Shown piece after piece: positions 51,689 through 62,000 of a stretch of 64,000 nt of DNA (position 1 is its first letter; every line of letters starts with the position of its first letter). A program made the position numbers and the translations under genes. The notes below the pieces were generated by a model, which did not search any database, was not told the origin of the DNA, and worked only from the letters and a program-made list of their open reading frames with translations. Origin of the DNA: Verrucomicrobiota bacterium (lineage in GTDB: Bacteria; Verrucomicrobiota; Verrucomicrobiia; Opitutales; Opitutaceae); the NCBI GenBank assembly GCA_023432225.1, contig JAEYUW010000017.1, positions 1 to 64,000 on the forward strand. The letters run 5' to 3'.

Positions 51689-53329
51689 ATGACCACGGCT
51701 CTCCGCGCTCCCCTGCTCTGGCTGCTGCTCCCGTTCGGCGCGGGCATTGCCGCAGCGCAACTGGGCTGGTCGCCGTCGGGTGCGATGCTGGCGCTGTCGG
51801 CGGCAGCGAGCGGAGTGGCCGCGTGGTGGGCCGCGCCTCGTGATTCGTGGCTGGCGAGGGCGATATGGGCGGTGGGGATGGGCGTCGCGTGCGTGGCGCT
51901 CGGGGCCGCGTGGCTGCGTTGGCGCTCGCCGTCGCCGTTCGAGTGGACCATGCCGGCTCGGGAAGTGCGGGTGACGTTGCGCGTCGAACAGGTGTTCCCT
52001 CCGGCACCGCAGCGCAAGACGGTCAACGGCATCGCGCGCGTGATCGCCGCCGACACGGCAGCCGCGGCGCCGTTGATCGGGCAACGCGTGTATTTTTCCG
52101 CGATTCGCCGCGTCAGCGTGCCGCCCACCGCGTCCGGCGAATACCGCTTCGCGGGCGTGGTCGAGGCAGTGCCGCCGCCAGAAGCGAACGACCGTGGCTT
52201 CGGGTCCTATCTGGCCGCGCTTGGAGTGCGGGTGCGCATCGCGCGTGGTCATCTCGAGCGGGAGACGCACCCACCGACGCGCTTTCGCCGGTTTTGCGAC
52301 GAGGCCCAGGAACGGCTCGGGACAATCCTGCGGCGCGGGCTCGAGCGACACCCGGACATCGTCTCGCTCTACCTAGCCATGTTGCTGGGCGAAAAGGCGG
52401 TGCTGTCGGCCGAGCAGCAAAACGCGTTCATGCGCAGCGGCGTGTTTCACATCTTCTCGATCAGCGGGCTGCACGTCGGTGTGATTGCCATCGCGATTCA
52501 AAGCGCGCTGCAACTGCTGCGCATGCCGCGCCGGCCAGCGGTCGTCGTCGGGCTGACCGTGTTGTGGCTCTACGTGGAGATCACCGGCGGCAGCGCGCCG
52601 GCGGTGCGCTCGTTTTTGATGGTGGCATTTCTGCTGGGCTCGCGCGTCTTTCGGCTTCCCGGCAATCCGCTCGCCGCCTTGGCGGCCGCGGCGCTGGCCA
52701 CGTTGCTGCTCGATCCGCGGCAGCTGTTTTCGACGGGGTTTCAGATGTCCTACTCGGTCGTCACGGCGTTAATCATCATGGGACTCCCGTTGGCGGAGCG
52801 CTGGCAGGCGGCGTGGCGGCCTTGGCGCGATTTGCCGGAGGTGAGCTGGCGGCGGTGGCAGCATTGGATCAGGAACCGCGGGCACGAGATTCTCGGTGGC
52901 CTCGCCATTACGTGGGCGGCGACGCTGGCGAGCACGCCGAGTAGCATCGGCTATTTCGGGCTGCTCTCGTTGGGTGCGCTCGTCGCGAACTTGATCATCA
53001 TTCCGCTCTCGTCCTTGGCGATCATCAGCGGTTTTCTCGCCATCGTCTGCGGGCTGATGCACGCCGCGCCGCTGGCGCTGGTATTCAACCATGCGGCGGC
53101 ATTGCTGATCCTCGTGATGGATTGGCTCGTGCAGCGCGGCACGGAATTACCCGGCGTCTATTTCAACGCGGAGTTTCGGACCGGATGGCTGGCTCCCGCT
53201 GGGCTGGTCTTCGTGCTCGGCACGATGTTCGTCAGCGCGAGCCTGCGCTGGCGGAAAAACTGCGGCGGCTACTGGGTGCCCGTGGTCGCTGTGGCACTCG
53301 TGATCATTTTCGGCGTGAAGTTTCCCTGA
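51689..53329 (+). CDS. ComEC/Rec2-like DNA uptake channel protein, short form
   Basis: 546 residues. N-terminal helices (LLWLLLPFGAGIAAAQLG) and an OB-like DUF4131-type region are followed by the competence domain: FMRSGVFHIFSISGLHVGVIAIAIQ, LPGNPLAALAAAALATLLLDPRQLFSTGFQMSYSVVTALIIM. The beta-lactamase-like C-terminal domain of full-length ComEC is missing; the frame ends after the last membrane helix. It may move single-stranded DNA through the inner membrane alone or with a separate nuclease. Confidence 0.9.
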   Translation: MTTALRAPLLWLLLPFGAGIAAAQLGWSPSGAMLALSAAASGVAAWWAAPRDSWLARAIWAVGMGVACVALGAAWLRWRSPSPFEWTMPAREVRVTLRVEQVFPPAPQRKTVNGIARVIAADTAAAAPLIGQRVYFSAIRRVSVPPTASGEYRFAGVVEAVPPPEANDRGFGSYLAALGVRVRIARGHLERETHPPTRFRRFCDEAQERLGTILRRGLERHPDIVSLYLAMLLGEKAVLSAEQQNAFMRSGVFHIFSISGLHVGVIAIAIQSALQLLRMPRRPAVVVGLTVLWLYVEITGGSAPAVRSFLMVAFLLGSRVFRLPGNPLAALAAAALATLLLDPRQLFSTGFQMSYSVVTALIIMGLPLAERWQAAWRPWRDLPEVSWRRWQHWIRNRGHEILGGLAITWAATLASTPSSIGYFGLLSLGALVANLIIIPLSSLAIISGFLAIVCGLMHAAPLALVFNHAAALLILVMDWLVQRGTELPGVYFNAEFRTGWLAPAGLVFVLGTMFVSASLRWRKNCGGYWVPVVAVALVIIFGVKFP

Positions 53330-53349
53330 AGCCGGCAATCGTTCGGGCC

Positions 53350-53631
<282 letters not shown>

Positions 53632-53668
53632 CAAGCGAGGGCAGCACGTGCCGCGAGGGGACGGTTTG

Positions 53669-53756
53669 TTTGACCACGGATTGCACGGATAACACGGATT
53701 AAGGCATTCGACTGCCGTGGCGTGATCCGTGTCATCCGCGAAATTCGTGGTTAAAG
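53669..53756. repeat. Inverted repeat, ACCACGGATTGCACGGAT family
   Basis: Left arm TTTGACCACGGATTGCACGG... from 53669, right arm ...CATCCGCGAAATTCGTGGTTAAA to 53756, imperfectly complementary. Only copy seen here. Confidence 0.65.
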
Positions 53757-53794
53757 AAGAATTTCCCGAACGCGGCACGGCTCGCGCAAAAAAC

Positions 53795-53851
53795 GTGGCG
53801 CAGGCGTCCCGCCTGCTTCAGAGCGAAGAGCAGCCGGGACGGCTGCGCTAC
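53795..53851. repeat. Inverted repeat, GTAGCGCAGGCG family (copy 2), overlapping a stop codon
   Basis: Left arm GTGGCGCAGGCGTCCCGCCTG (from 53795) and right arm CAGCCGGGACGGCTGCGCTAC (to 53851). On the minus strand, the right end gives the TAG stop of the nuclease gene at 53848-53850. Confidence 0.85.
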
Positions 53852-54627
53852 TCCACGAACTCGAACTCCGCACTGAGCGTGTGATGGTCCGACGCGAGCG
53901 TCGGTTTCACCGCGTAACTCGTCGGGCGCAACGGCGCGTTGTAGAAGAGGTGGTCGAGCACGTAGGGCCGTCGGCGCCACGTCACCTCGGTGTCCTGCAC
54001 GGTCTTGAAGCCAACGTCGCCGAACTGGCGCACGAGCGAGTCGTGCTTGCTGACGTTGAAATCGCCACCGAGCACGGTCGCAGTGCCGCCGGCGCGGCGA
54101 AGTTGCCCCGCGACGAGTTGACGCTGCTCGTTGTGCACCTCGCTGCTCGAGCGCAGCATGAAGAGCGCGAGCAGGTGTGTGTTGAGAATGCGCAGGTCAC
54201 GCCCGCCGATGGCGGTCGTCGACCCGATCAACAGGCGGTCGGTCGGCGTCTTTTTCTCACCGAAGAAATCGAACTCCACCGGCGGCGACGGCAGGTTGAC
54301 CCGGAACGAATCCCTCAGCGGCGTGCGCGAGAAGATCGCGAGTCCGATGCCGAACGGCAGCTCGCGCGGGTCCTGGCGAGGAAAGGAGAAGTAGCTGTCG
54401 TAACCGGCGAGTGCAGCGCGCAGGCGGCTGTAGTTGGGCGGCACCGGCGGATGCGTGCCGCCCGGCTCGGCGAGCTCGACCTCCTGCAACAGGATGATGT
54501 CGGCATCGTGGCTCTGAATTTCCTCGATCGTCTGACTCAGGCGGATCGGAGCGCGATCCGGGTCCGTGTCGCTCCACGTCTGGCCGAACTGCATGTTGAA
54601 CTGCAGAATTTTGAAGCGAGCGGACAT
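53848..54627 (-). CDS. Endonuclease/exonuclease/phosphatase-family protein
   Basis: 259 residues, no signal peptide. Landmark segments: ILQFNMQFG (Asn metal/phosphate site), DIILLQEVELAE (catalytic Glu), LNTHLLALFM, VLGGDFNVSKHDSL (Asp-Asn pair) and LASDHHTLSAEF (Asp-His). This is the Mg-dependent DNase I-like / phosphodiesterase fold, acting on nucleic acid or phospholipid head groups. Its TAG stop is in the inverted repeat. ATG 54625-54627 is preferred over an in-frame start ten codons upstream. Confidence 0.88.
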   Translation of the reverse strand: MSARFKILQFNMQFGQTWSDTDPDRAPIRLSQTIEEIQSHDADIILLQEVELAEPGGTHPPVPPNYSRLRAALAGYDSYFSFPRQDPRELPFGIGLAIFSRTPLRDSFRVNLPSPPVEFDFFGEKKTPTDRLLIGSTTAIGGRDLRILNTHLLALFMLRSSSEVHNEQRQLVAGQLRRAGGTATVLGGDFNVSKHDSLVRQFGDVGFKTVQDTEVTWRRRPYVLDHLFYNAPLRPTSYAVKPTLASDHHTLSAEFEFVE

Positions 54628-54795
54628 CAGTCGGAAGCCGGCCTCCGCGCAACTCACCGGGCAAGTCTAATGCCGCGGAAGAACCGCGGGAGAGCGCAGC
54701 GCAAGGCTATGGCATGTTCGCCTCCTCAAAAGAAGCGGCAAGCCAATTTAGCTCGTTCGAACTCCCGGGGTCGGGGGTGAAGTAGCGATGCGTGC

Positions 54796-54882
54796 AGTAG
54801 GGCCGGTCTGTGACCGGCTCGGTTGAATATCGGCTGCGGATGATGCGGCGAGCCAAGGTCAGGTCGCAGACCGGCCCTACTC
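54796..54882. repeat. Inverted repeat, GTAGGGCCGGTCTGTGACCGG family (copy 2)
   Basis: Left arm from AGTAGGGCCGGTCTGTGACC (54796 on), right arm ending AGACCGGCCCTACT at 54882, four bases before the ThyX-like stop. Confidence 0.82.
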
Positions 54883-54885
54883 TGC

Positions 54886-56232
54886 TCACTCCGGTTCGGC
54901 CGTGCCTTCGACCACCCAGGCTTTCGCCTCCGGCACCTGCACGAAAAATTCCTTCAGTGCGGCGCTGAGATGTTCGGCGTAGCGGAAATGCGCCCCCATG
55001 CCGGTGCGCAGCTCGGCTTCGTAAATGAATTTGTCGGCGTGCGTGCTGTGCTCGAAGGGAGTCTGCGCGCCGAGGAGCAGCGAATACACGTAGGCCGGCG
55101 AACCGCGCTGGAGCAGCTCGCGCGTGAGCGCGGCCTGGGCATCGAGCAATTCCTGATGTGCTTCGTGCGTGATCTCGGGCGGGAGATAGAAACCGGCTTG
55201 GATGAGCGGCGTGTAACGATGACCGGTGCGGTGGCGGTTGAGGTCGCGCAGCTCGGCGATCGCGAGGTTGTTCCACGCGAAAGTCACGCGCGCACGCCGC
55301 GTCGCGGTGCCTTGGTAACCGTAGCGGTTCGCACGATGCTTGAGCGCTTCGGCGATGGATTGCTCTTCGCGCAACCACGGCGGCGTGTTGCGGTCGACCT
55401 TCACCCAAACCTTGTCCGCGAGCGGCGCGGCGGACAGGCGGTCGAGGCCAAGCGCACACGACGTGGCGAGTTCCTGTCTGGCCTGTTCCTCGTGGGATTT
55501 TTCCGCGGAGCTGTGCCGCATGAGGCGCGGAGACATTTTTAGCAGCACGTCGCGAATCGCGGCGGCAGCAGCTTTGGCCTCCGGATGCGGCAGCGAGTCG
55601 AGGTGCTTCACCGTCGTGGCCCACATGCGCGAACTCTGCACGAGACCGAGATTCGTGCGCGTGGCGAACGGGATGAAATAGCGCGCGCGATCGAGCGCGT
55701 AGTTTTTGCGGATGCGCGTGACGACGGCGGGCTTCGCGTTCGCGGGCAGGCGGATCAGCTCCGGCTTGTCCTGGCCGAGCTGGTCGAGGCGCGCGTATTC
55801 GGCGTTATAGGCGGCGAAGGCGCGGGCCATCACGCTCGTCCACTGGCCCGCGAGATCGTCGGGCACGCCGAGTTCGGCGGGTGTCGGCAGGTTGGCCGCG
55901 TCCATCGTGATGTAGCGCGTGCTCGATTCCTGGCCGTCGGCCATCTGCGCGAGCTCGAAAATTTTGTAGGCGAGCCACATCGAGACGCCGTCGAGCGCGA
56001 TGGCGAGGCCGCCGGTGAGACCGCCGATCGAGGCGTGACCGTAATCGACGAACTTCAGGATGCGATCGATCGACTCGTCCGGGTGCGCGAGGTCGACCTT
56101 CGAGAGGATGTTGGCGAGGCCGTCGTTGCTGCGCGAGTAGCGCGCGAGCACGGACGCCAGCAACTCAGGCGTGACCTTCGGGAGATCGGCCGCGGTGGGC
56201 GGCGGGACAACAGCAATGCCGGTAACCTTCAT
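54886..56232 (-). CDS. ThyX-like protein (FAD-dependent thymidylate synthase family), double domain
   Basis: 448 residues, about twice a usual ThyX. The N-terminal half holds FVDYGHASIGGLTGGLAIALDGVSMWLAYKIFELAQMADGQESSTRYITMD, which lines up with the ThyX core (HxSxxEH...S...NExSxRY) but without RHR. The C-terminal half holds AELRDLNRHRTGHRYTPLIQAGFYLPPEI, with RHR but without the following NExS. The two halves seem to share one active site's motifs between them. It could be a diverged flavin-dependent dTMP synthase or a paralogue with another role. ATG 56230-56232. Confidence 0.75.
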   Translation of the reverse strand: MKVTGIAVVPPPTAADLPKVTPELLASVLARYSRSNDGLANILSKVDLAHPDESIDRILKFVDYGHASIGGLTGGLAIALDGVSMWLAYKIFELAQMADGQESSTRYITMDAANLPTPAELGVPDDLAGQWTSVMARAFAAYNAEYARLDQLGQDKPELIRLPANAKPAVVTRIRKNYALDRARYFIPFATRTNLGLVQSSRMWATTVKHLDSLPHPEAKAAAAAIRDVLLKMSPRLMRHSSAEKSHEEQARQELATSCALGLDRLSAAPLADKVWVKVDRNTPPWLREEQSIAEALKHRANRYGYQGTATRRARVTFAWNNLAIAELRDLNRHRTGHRYTPLIQAGFYLPPEITHEAHQELLDAQAALTRELLQRGSPAYVYSLLLGAQTPFEHSTHADKFIYEAELRTGMGAHFRYAEHLSAALKEFFVQVPEAKAWVVEGTAEPE

Positions 56233-56527
56233 GCGCGCCCGACCAAACGCCCTCGCCGCGCCGAGGTGAAGGAAATTAGCGGAAAAGTTTTTGCTGGGTC
56301 GCTGACTTGGCAAAGCAGTCTCGACGTCTACCGTGCAGCAGACGCGACCGGACCGAGTCGGCAGAATCATGGCCACTACCGAGCGAAGCGACATCGGACA
56401 AAAGCACAAAGAACGCAAAAAATTCACGGAGGGCGCCGGGCGAACCCGCCATGCGTGGCCCACAATCATGCGTTCGGGTCGTCTCCGCGTCCTCTGCGAT
56501 CTCTGTGTTTCAACCCAAGATCGACCG
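56233..56527. other. 295-bp divergent region, no gene
   Basis: Between the ThyX-like gene and the serine hydrolase gene. Contains an A/T-rich word (AAAAGCACAAAGAACGCAAAA, about 56400-56420) shared in part with the inverted repeat at 29443-29503, and a matching pyrimidine-rich segment (TCCGCGTCCTCTGCGATCTC) before 56528. No coding frame is convincing. Confidence 0.5.
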
Positions 56528-57391
56528 ATGAAGCCCAGGACGCCTGCCTTGCTTTTGTTCGGACTGAGCGCGGTCATCACCTCGTTCGCTATGACCGATT
56601 ATCGCTCCTACAGCTTGGACGGCTTCCCAGCACTCGATCCCGCATTGCAGCAACGCGTCGAGGCGATCGACGCCTCGCTGCGTGCGCGTTGGGAAATTCC
56701 TGAAGCACAGACGTCCGTCGGTGTGTTCGATCTACGCACGCTGCGTCTCGCGATGGTGCGACCGGACCGCATCGATTACGCCGCCAGCGTGCCGAAGATC
56801 GCGATCCTGCTTGCGTGGTTCGCAGCGCATCCGAATCCCGCCGATCTCGACGCCGCGACGCGGCACGAACTCGGCCTGATGATCAAGCAGTCAGACAACG
56901 AACTCGCCGCAAAATTCTCACAGCAACTCGGCCTCAGTTTCATTCGCGGCGTGCTCGATCGCTACGCGCTCTACGACGCGAAGACTGGCGGCGGCATCTG
57001 GCTGGGCAAGCACTACGGCAAGGGCGGCGAGCGCATCGTCGATCCCGTCGGCGGCCATTCGCACGCCGCGACCGTGCGGCAACTGTTGCGGTTCTACCTG
57101 CTGCTCGAGCAGGACAAGGCCGTCTCGCCGGAAGCCTCGGCGGCGATGCGGGAGATCTTTCGGTCACCGGACATCCCGCACAAGCCGGACAAGTTCGTCG
57201 CCGGGCTGGAAGGTCGCCTCGGTTTGGAAATCCGCCGCAAGGCCGGCTGGTGGGAGGACTGGAATCTCGACACGGCAGTCGTCACTGGGCCCGCGCGACA
57301 CTACATCCTCGTCGCGATGACGCACCATGCGCGCGGAGAAGACTATTTGCGAGCGCTCGCGGCGGCAGTGGACGACGCGTTGGCGCGGTAG
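56528..57391 (+). CDS. Secreted serine hydrolase, class A beta-lactamase-like fold
   Basis: 287 residues. The signal peptide is MKPRTPALLLFGLSAVITSFA. The SxxK motif is AASVPKIAILLAW, the SDN-like element IKQSDNELAAKF, and a KTG-like position is RRKAGWWED. This is the penicillin-recognising fold (PF13354-type), but the Glu166 loop of true class A enzymes is not obvious. It may be a peptidase or transpeptidase-related protein rather than an antibiotic resistance enzyme. ATG 56528 directly follows the pyrimidine-rich stretch. Confidence 0.82.
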   Translation: MKPRTPALLLFGLSAVITSFAMTDYRSYSLDGFPALDPALQQRVEAIDASLRARWEIPEAQTSVGVFDLRTLRLAMVRPDRIDYAASVPKIAILLAWFAAHPNPADLDAATRHELGLMIKQSDNELAAKFSQQLGLSFIRGVLDRYALYDAKTGGGIWLGKHYGKGGERIVDPVGGHSHAATVRQLLRFYLLLEQDKAVSPEASAAMREIFRSPDIPHKPDKFVAGLEGRLGLEIRRKAGWWEDWNLDTAVVTGPARHYILVAMTHHARGEDYLRALAAAVDDALAR

Positions 57392-57695
57392 TGACCTCAT
57401 CGAGTTTCGATCCGAAGCGCACCGGATTCGCCGTGGTGCCGCTCTGCCACTACACGCTCGCTGCCAGTCCGACGCCGACCGCGACGCGCGCGAGCGGCTG
57501 CCCCAAGCGTCTTCCACGGCCGATGTCGTCGTCACCGACGCGCAGCTCGCGTTGCTGCTCGAACCGATCAACCAGCACCGACTCGCTTCCCTCGCCACGA
57601 TGGATGCGTGCTACGCCGACGCCGGCGCCCCAAACCGTGGGTCGCAAAGATCGTGAGTCCGGCTCGACAAATCGAACGGAGCAGCGGGTGAAGCG
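57392..57695. other. 304-bp region with an open frame but no recognised gene
   Basis: A plus-strand frame stays open from about 57327 to 57656 (ending HRLASLATMDACYADAGAPNRGSQRS) but lacks a start that fits and any familiar motif. It may be a decayed gene. The minus strand shows nothing better. Confidence 0.45.
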
Positions 57696-57995
57696 TCATT
57701 TCATTAACCACCACAACAGGAGAAGCAGACCGTATCCAATCGCAGGAAGATTAAGTAGGATACCGATGATTCCGAGCAGCCTCCATTTCTCCTTTCTTCC
57801 CAGAGATACGACTGCCGCACACAAACCGATCAGGCTGACGCCGCCGAGGACTGCACCGGCATAGATTAAAGCGCCTCCTGCTATGTCGCCACCGACACCC
57901 TTTGCGGCTCCACTCACAAACAAGAAGCCAACTAGCAGCCCAATCACCGGGAGCGCGACCGACACTCCTCCCCAAGCGCACGATTTGCTTTTCAT
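57696..57995 (-). CDS. Small integral membrane protein, last gene of the secreted operon
   Basis: 99 residues with three hydrophobic segments: VALPVIGLLVGFLFVSG, ALIYAGAVLGGVSLIGLCAAVVSLG and LLGIIGILLNLPAIGYGLLLLLWWLM. It has no recognised domain. Its ATG overlaps the stop of the upstream gene (ATGA), so it is translated with the secreted proteins. Its size and place are what one might expect of an accessory or protective membrane subunit, but nothing proves this. Confidence 0.75.
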   Translation of the reverse strand: MKSKSCAWGGVSVALPVIGLLVGFLFVSGAAKGVGGDIAGGALIYAGAVLGGVSLIGLCAAVVSLGRKEKWRLLGIIGILLNLPAIGYGLLLLLWWLMK

Positions 57996-59011
57996 CGTCT
58001 CACCACTTTCGCCGGATCATACTCTAGGTTACGACTCTCGGACTTTGGGTTGAAGTAGGACGACACGTAAACCCACGTCATACCCGGCGTATTGCGAACG
58101 ACAATGCGCCCGTAGCCGGTCGCGGTTTTCACGAAAAACGCCGCACCGTTGTCGCCTGGCCACAGTGGCGGTTTCGGCGTCTGTGCGGTGATTTCCAGCG
58201 AGGGTGTGTAGCCGCTCTCGGGTGCTTCAAAAGGAAACTCGGCCGTCGTCACCAGGAGCCCGCCGTTGGGCACGCTTACGCGCGCTGCCCAGCCGCGCGG
58301 ACCTTCGATCGTGTTAGGTAACCGTTCAACTGTAACCGCAGCTCCATGCGGTCCTATCGCGAAGGACTTCGACTGCCCGGATGCAAGTTCGGCTTCCTGA
58401 TTCTCTCGCACGACCAACGGTTCGGCTTCGTGGTTCTTGCGCAGCATGAACACCACGGGGCTTGCTCGATCCGGCACGTGGTATTTCGGGTCCGCGAACA
58501 TCGCGTATTCGAAGCTGAAACGGTTCTTCGTAAAGTAGTGTTTGTAACCTTCCTTGCTCACGCGGATGCTCAAGCCCTTTCCGACAGCCCCCTCCAGTGA
58601 GAAGAATCCAGTGGCATCACTTTCCACCTCGCGCTTGCTCGTCCCCGCAGTGCTCAGATCAGTCCATGTAAACTGTATTTTGGCTCTTGGAATCGGCACT
58701 CCCGCATCGTCCACCACCCGGCCAAAAAACGAGATCGGCATCTTGTATTCGAAGAACCGGTCTTTTTCGCTCATCTCACGCCACCATGCCCACTTTTCCG
58801 CTTCGCTTGCTCCACGCGATGGTGGTTGAATGACCCTTTGGGCACTCGCAGGCGGCGGCAGCGTCGGAGGTGGCGGCTCCTCCGCTTTTTTGGTCACGTC
58901 CTCCGCAGGGGCCAAAACGGCGGTCGGCCTTGGCGTTCGAAGCAGCAGAATCGACAAGAGCAACGCGATCAGCGCAGCAGCGACTCCAGCGAAAATGGTT
59001 CGACGGTTCAT
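57992..59011 (-). CDS. Membrane-anchored carboxypeptidase-regulatory-like domain protein
   Basis: 339 residues. An N-terminal anchor helix (RRTIFAGVAAALIALLLSILLLRT) is followed by a Pro/Ala/Glu linker, then a beta-sandwich of the carboxypeptidase regulatory type near residues 92-150: ISFFGRVVDDAGVPIPRAKIQFTWTD...ESDATGFFSLEGAVGKGLSIRVSKEGYKHYF. The rest is beta-rich. The domain is structural rather than catalytic. It overlaps the next gene by ATGA and starts 12 bases after the 1174-residue protein. Confidence 0.78.
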   Translation of the reverse strand: MNRRTIFAGVAAALIALLLSILLLRTPRPTAVLAPAEDVTKKAEEPPPPTLPPPASAQRVIQPPSRGASEAEKWAWWREMSEKDRFFEYKMPISFFGRVVDDAGVPIPRAKIQFTWTDLSTAGTSKREVESDATGFFSLEGAVGKGLSIRVSKEGYKHYFTKNRFSFEYAMFADPKYHVPDRASPVVFMLRKNHEAEPLVVRENQEAELASGQSKSFAIGPHGAAVTVERLPNTIEGPRGWAARVSVPNGGLLVTTAEFPFEAPESGYTPSLEITAQTPKPPLWPGDNGAAFFVKTATGYGRIVVRNTPGMTWVYVSSYFNPKSESRNLEYDPAKVVRR

Positions 59012-59023
59012 CGATCGAAGCTG

Positions 59024-62000
59024 TCAGCGGGCGCGCTCAAAGAGGTAACGATAGAACGGCCCAAGCTGCTGGATGCGCCGGGTGAACTCTCCGCTGTGAT
59101 CCGGACGGTCGCGGCCAAAATCGAGTTCCGTGCCCTCGCTGATGTTGAGGTTATTCGAGATACTGCCGCCAACGTTCATTCTTCCTAGGGCAGCCGTGCG
59201 CGACCGAGCGACAAACGACATCGATTCGCTCAAGTCTTCGAGATAGCGCATGCGGACTGGCCCTGCCTCGATACTCGACCAATCCCAAAGTTGCCCTCCG
59301 CCTGTTGTGGTCCACGTGTATTTTCGAGCGTAACCACGGTAGAGCAAATCCTCGGGCTTCATGAGTCTCTGATTCGTCACCCACCAACCGAGAGCATAAT
59401 CATTCTCGTTGTAGATGTTGAACAGAGTGGCGTTCACCCCGGTCTCGATGACACCGCGGTATCCCTTTTGACCGACGCCGTCCGGAGTCGTCTGCGGGCT
59501 CTCCAAGGCCGCCAGCTCGGCCAAAGTTGCCGCCCCGGAATCGAAGCAACTGGCGGGTATCGCGGCTTGCATGAAAACAACGTTGCGCGCCGCCATGCCT
59601 CTAATCGTGGAGCCGTTTACTGCTTCGCGCGCACGGAGAGCGGAAGTGATCACAGCGTTGCCCATACTGTGTCCAACGACGTTGTGGGCGTAGTCGGATG
59701 GCAAAGCGGACTCGACGTAGTTCTTGAGTGCCCAACCATATTTCAACGCCCGATATTCGTTGAGGTTGTAGTGGGCTGGAATCGTCCCGTCCCACGGACC
59801 AATCAGCGTGTCCCAGTAAAACAGCACGAACCGACCCTTGTAGCCCTGCCACCAAAGCCGCTTGAGCATCGTCTCGGCGTTCCACCGCGCCTCCTCGTAG
59901 GGGATGTTAGAACCATGCACGAACACGAGCGCGGTTTTCGCCTCGTCGGCAGGTGCGGCGAAGGGATAGCCGTCGTCCGATGGTTCGGTGCCCGACCCAT
60001 TCGCATCGAAAGTGGTGCCCGATAGGAACGGTGCAGGAATCCCACTCGGATCGCGTGGAGTCACTTTCACTCGCTGATACATCGACTTGATGTTCTTCAA
60101 ATCAATCCACACCCCCGGTCCTTCGCCAATCTCGGTCCCGTCCGGACGCAACAGCACGAGCACAAGCTCGCCTTGACCTTCGGTGCAGCCCTCGAAAAGC
60201 AGGTATTTCTTCGGACTGCCGGAACTCAGGCCCGTCCAAAAATCCTTGTCGAAGACGAACGTCCCGTTCGTATCGACCCAATTGTATTGGTTGTCCCTGG
60301 TGAGGACTGTTGTCCGCAAGGTGCTGGCCGGAGCTTGCTGGGTCGCGGTGGCGGTATCGGTAAGATACTTCGTCCCTCCATCCGTCTCAACTGCTGGGAA
60401 AATATTAACTGATGGTGAGCCGGTGGTGTTTTTCCACTTCAGACCGACGTAGATTGAAGGGTTGTCCGCAGCGATGGCGTCGGAGAGACCGCCAATAAGA
60501 ACATGCAGCCGAGCCATGTCCTCCAGATCTCGGCGCCCGTGAATAGCGAAGTCGTCACAGTCTTTCGCAGTGACGGGATACACCTCGTTTTCATCGGTCG
60601 GGTCGCCATCATCATCATCATTGACCCAGAACCGGAACGGCCGCTCCGCACTGGTCGCGTCCGAACCGTCGGCTTTGATTTCCCCATCCCTGTTGGCGTC
60701 GACGAGCAGTTGCGCGCTGACGATGGTCAGCGGCATGACGAGCGTGATGGCTACCTGACCTTCGCGGCTGACTTCGAGCACCAGCGGTTGTGTGGTGGTT
60801 TGCCGGGCTTCGATCAGGATAACGGCACCTTGATTCTGAATCGCGTGATCCCGGAACGCGGCGGAGCCGGTGTCGCCTGCGAAAATATCCACGCCCGCCG
60901 CCGTGATCTGCTGCGTGAACGCAGCGCGCGCAGGTTGGTCGAAGCCGGGACCGAAGCCGCTGTCGGGATTCATGCGGAAGTCGAAAGCCTTCTTCTGCGT
61001 CAGGTTCGTGTAGACAAAATTCAGCGCGCCGTCGGCTTGTTTGAGTCGATAACTGAACCCGTTGTTTGGCGAGAGCGTGTTCAACAATTGCCCGAGCTCG
61101 AGATATACGGGTGTGAAACTCGCGAGATCGTCTGCGCCATCTACCCGCTGGTTGGCGTAGTCTGCACCTCCTTCGGTCGATGATGGATCCTCGCTCTGAG
61201 TATCTACGTCGTCGTTTACGTTCGGTTGGAAACGAAGATCGCCACCAAGCGGCGTGGCATCGGCAAATTCCACGCGATACGGCGTCACCGGACTCACCGG
61301 CGGAACGATGCGATTGTCCCCGTTGGTGTCGCCAGTTACTGCCGCTTCGAACGGCACAATGCGATAGACGCCACGACGTGAACCGAAGCGGTGGGAATTG
61401 GCCTGCTCGAAGGGATCGATCACGTGCGCCGCGGTTTCCGTGGCACTCGCAGAAACGGTTTCCGAAAAGAACTGGTAGTCGACGGGGTCGGACTCTCCCT
61501 CGGGCGTGAAAGTCTCCGCCCAAGTGATCGTGCGGACCAGGCCCGGCTGAATCTGCAGCTTGTAGCGCAGCTTGCTGGTGTGCGCACCGTCGGGAGTGAA
61601 CGCGTATTCGACCGTCGGGTCGGAGATCGGCTCGAATCGGTTTGCTTCGAAAGTCAGGGCCTCCATCAGCGCGTGCAATTCCGCCGCCGCCGCACCCTCG
61701 CTCAACGTGGTCGGCGTAGATTCGTAATAGGTTTCCTCCCGGGCCGGGCTGCCGAGTGAACCCGGCGTGCCAATCGTGATGAGTTCGCCAATCGGATAGA
61801 ACTCACGCAAATCCCCCACTCTGCGGTGATGCAGCACGTTGTAGACGACTCTGCGCCCGTCGGCCTGATCTTGGAAAAAGTAGTAGGCTGTGCCGGGCAG
61901 AAAGCGATAGGGCACCCGCGGGGGCCACCAAAACAGGGTGCCGAAGCCGCGGGTGGCCCCAATCACCGCGGTGCCATCAATCAGGACCGGGAAGCTCGAG

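Noticed and set aside
56528..57391. Antibiotic-resistance class A beta-lactamase
   Set aside because: SxxK and SDN-like motifs occur, but the Glu166 omega loop is not visible and KTG is altered, so only a serine hydrolase is claimed.
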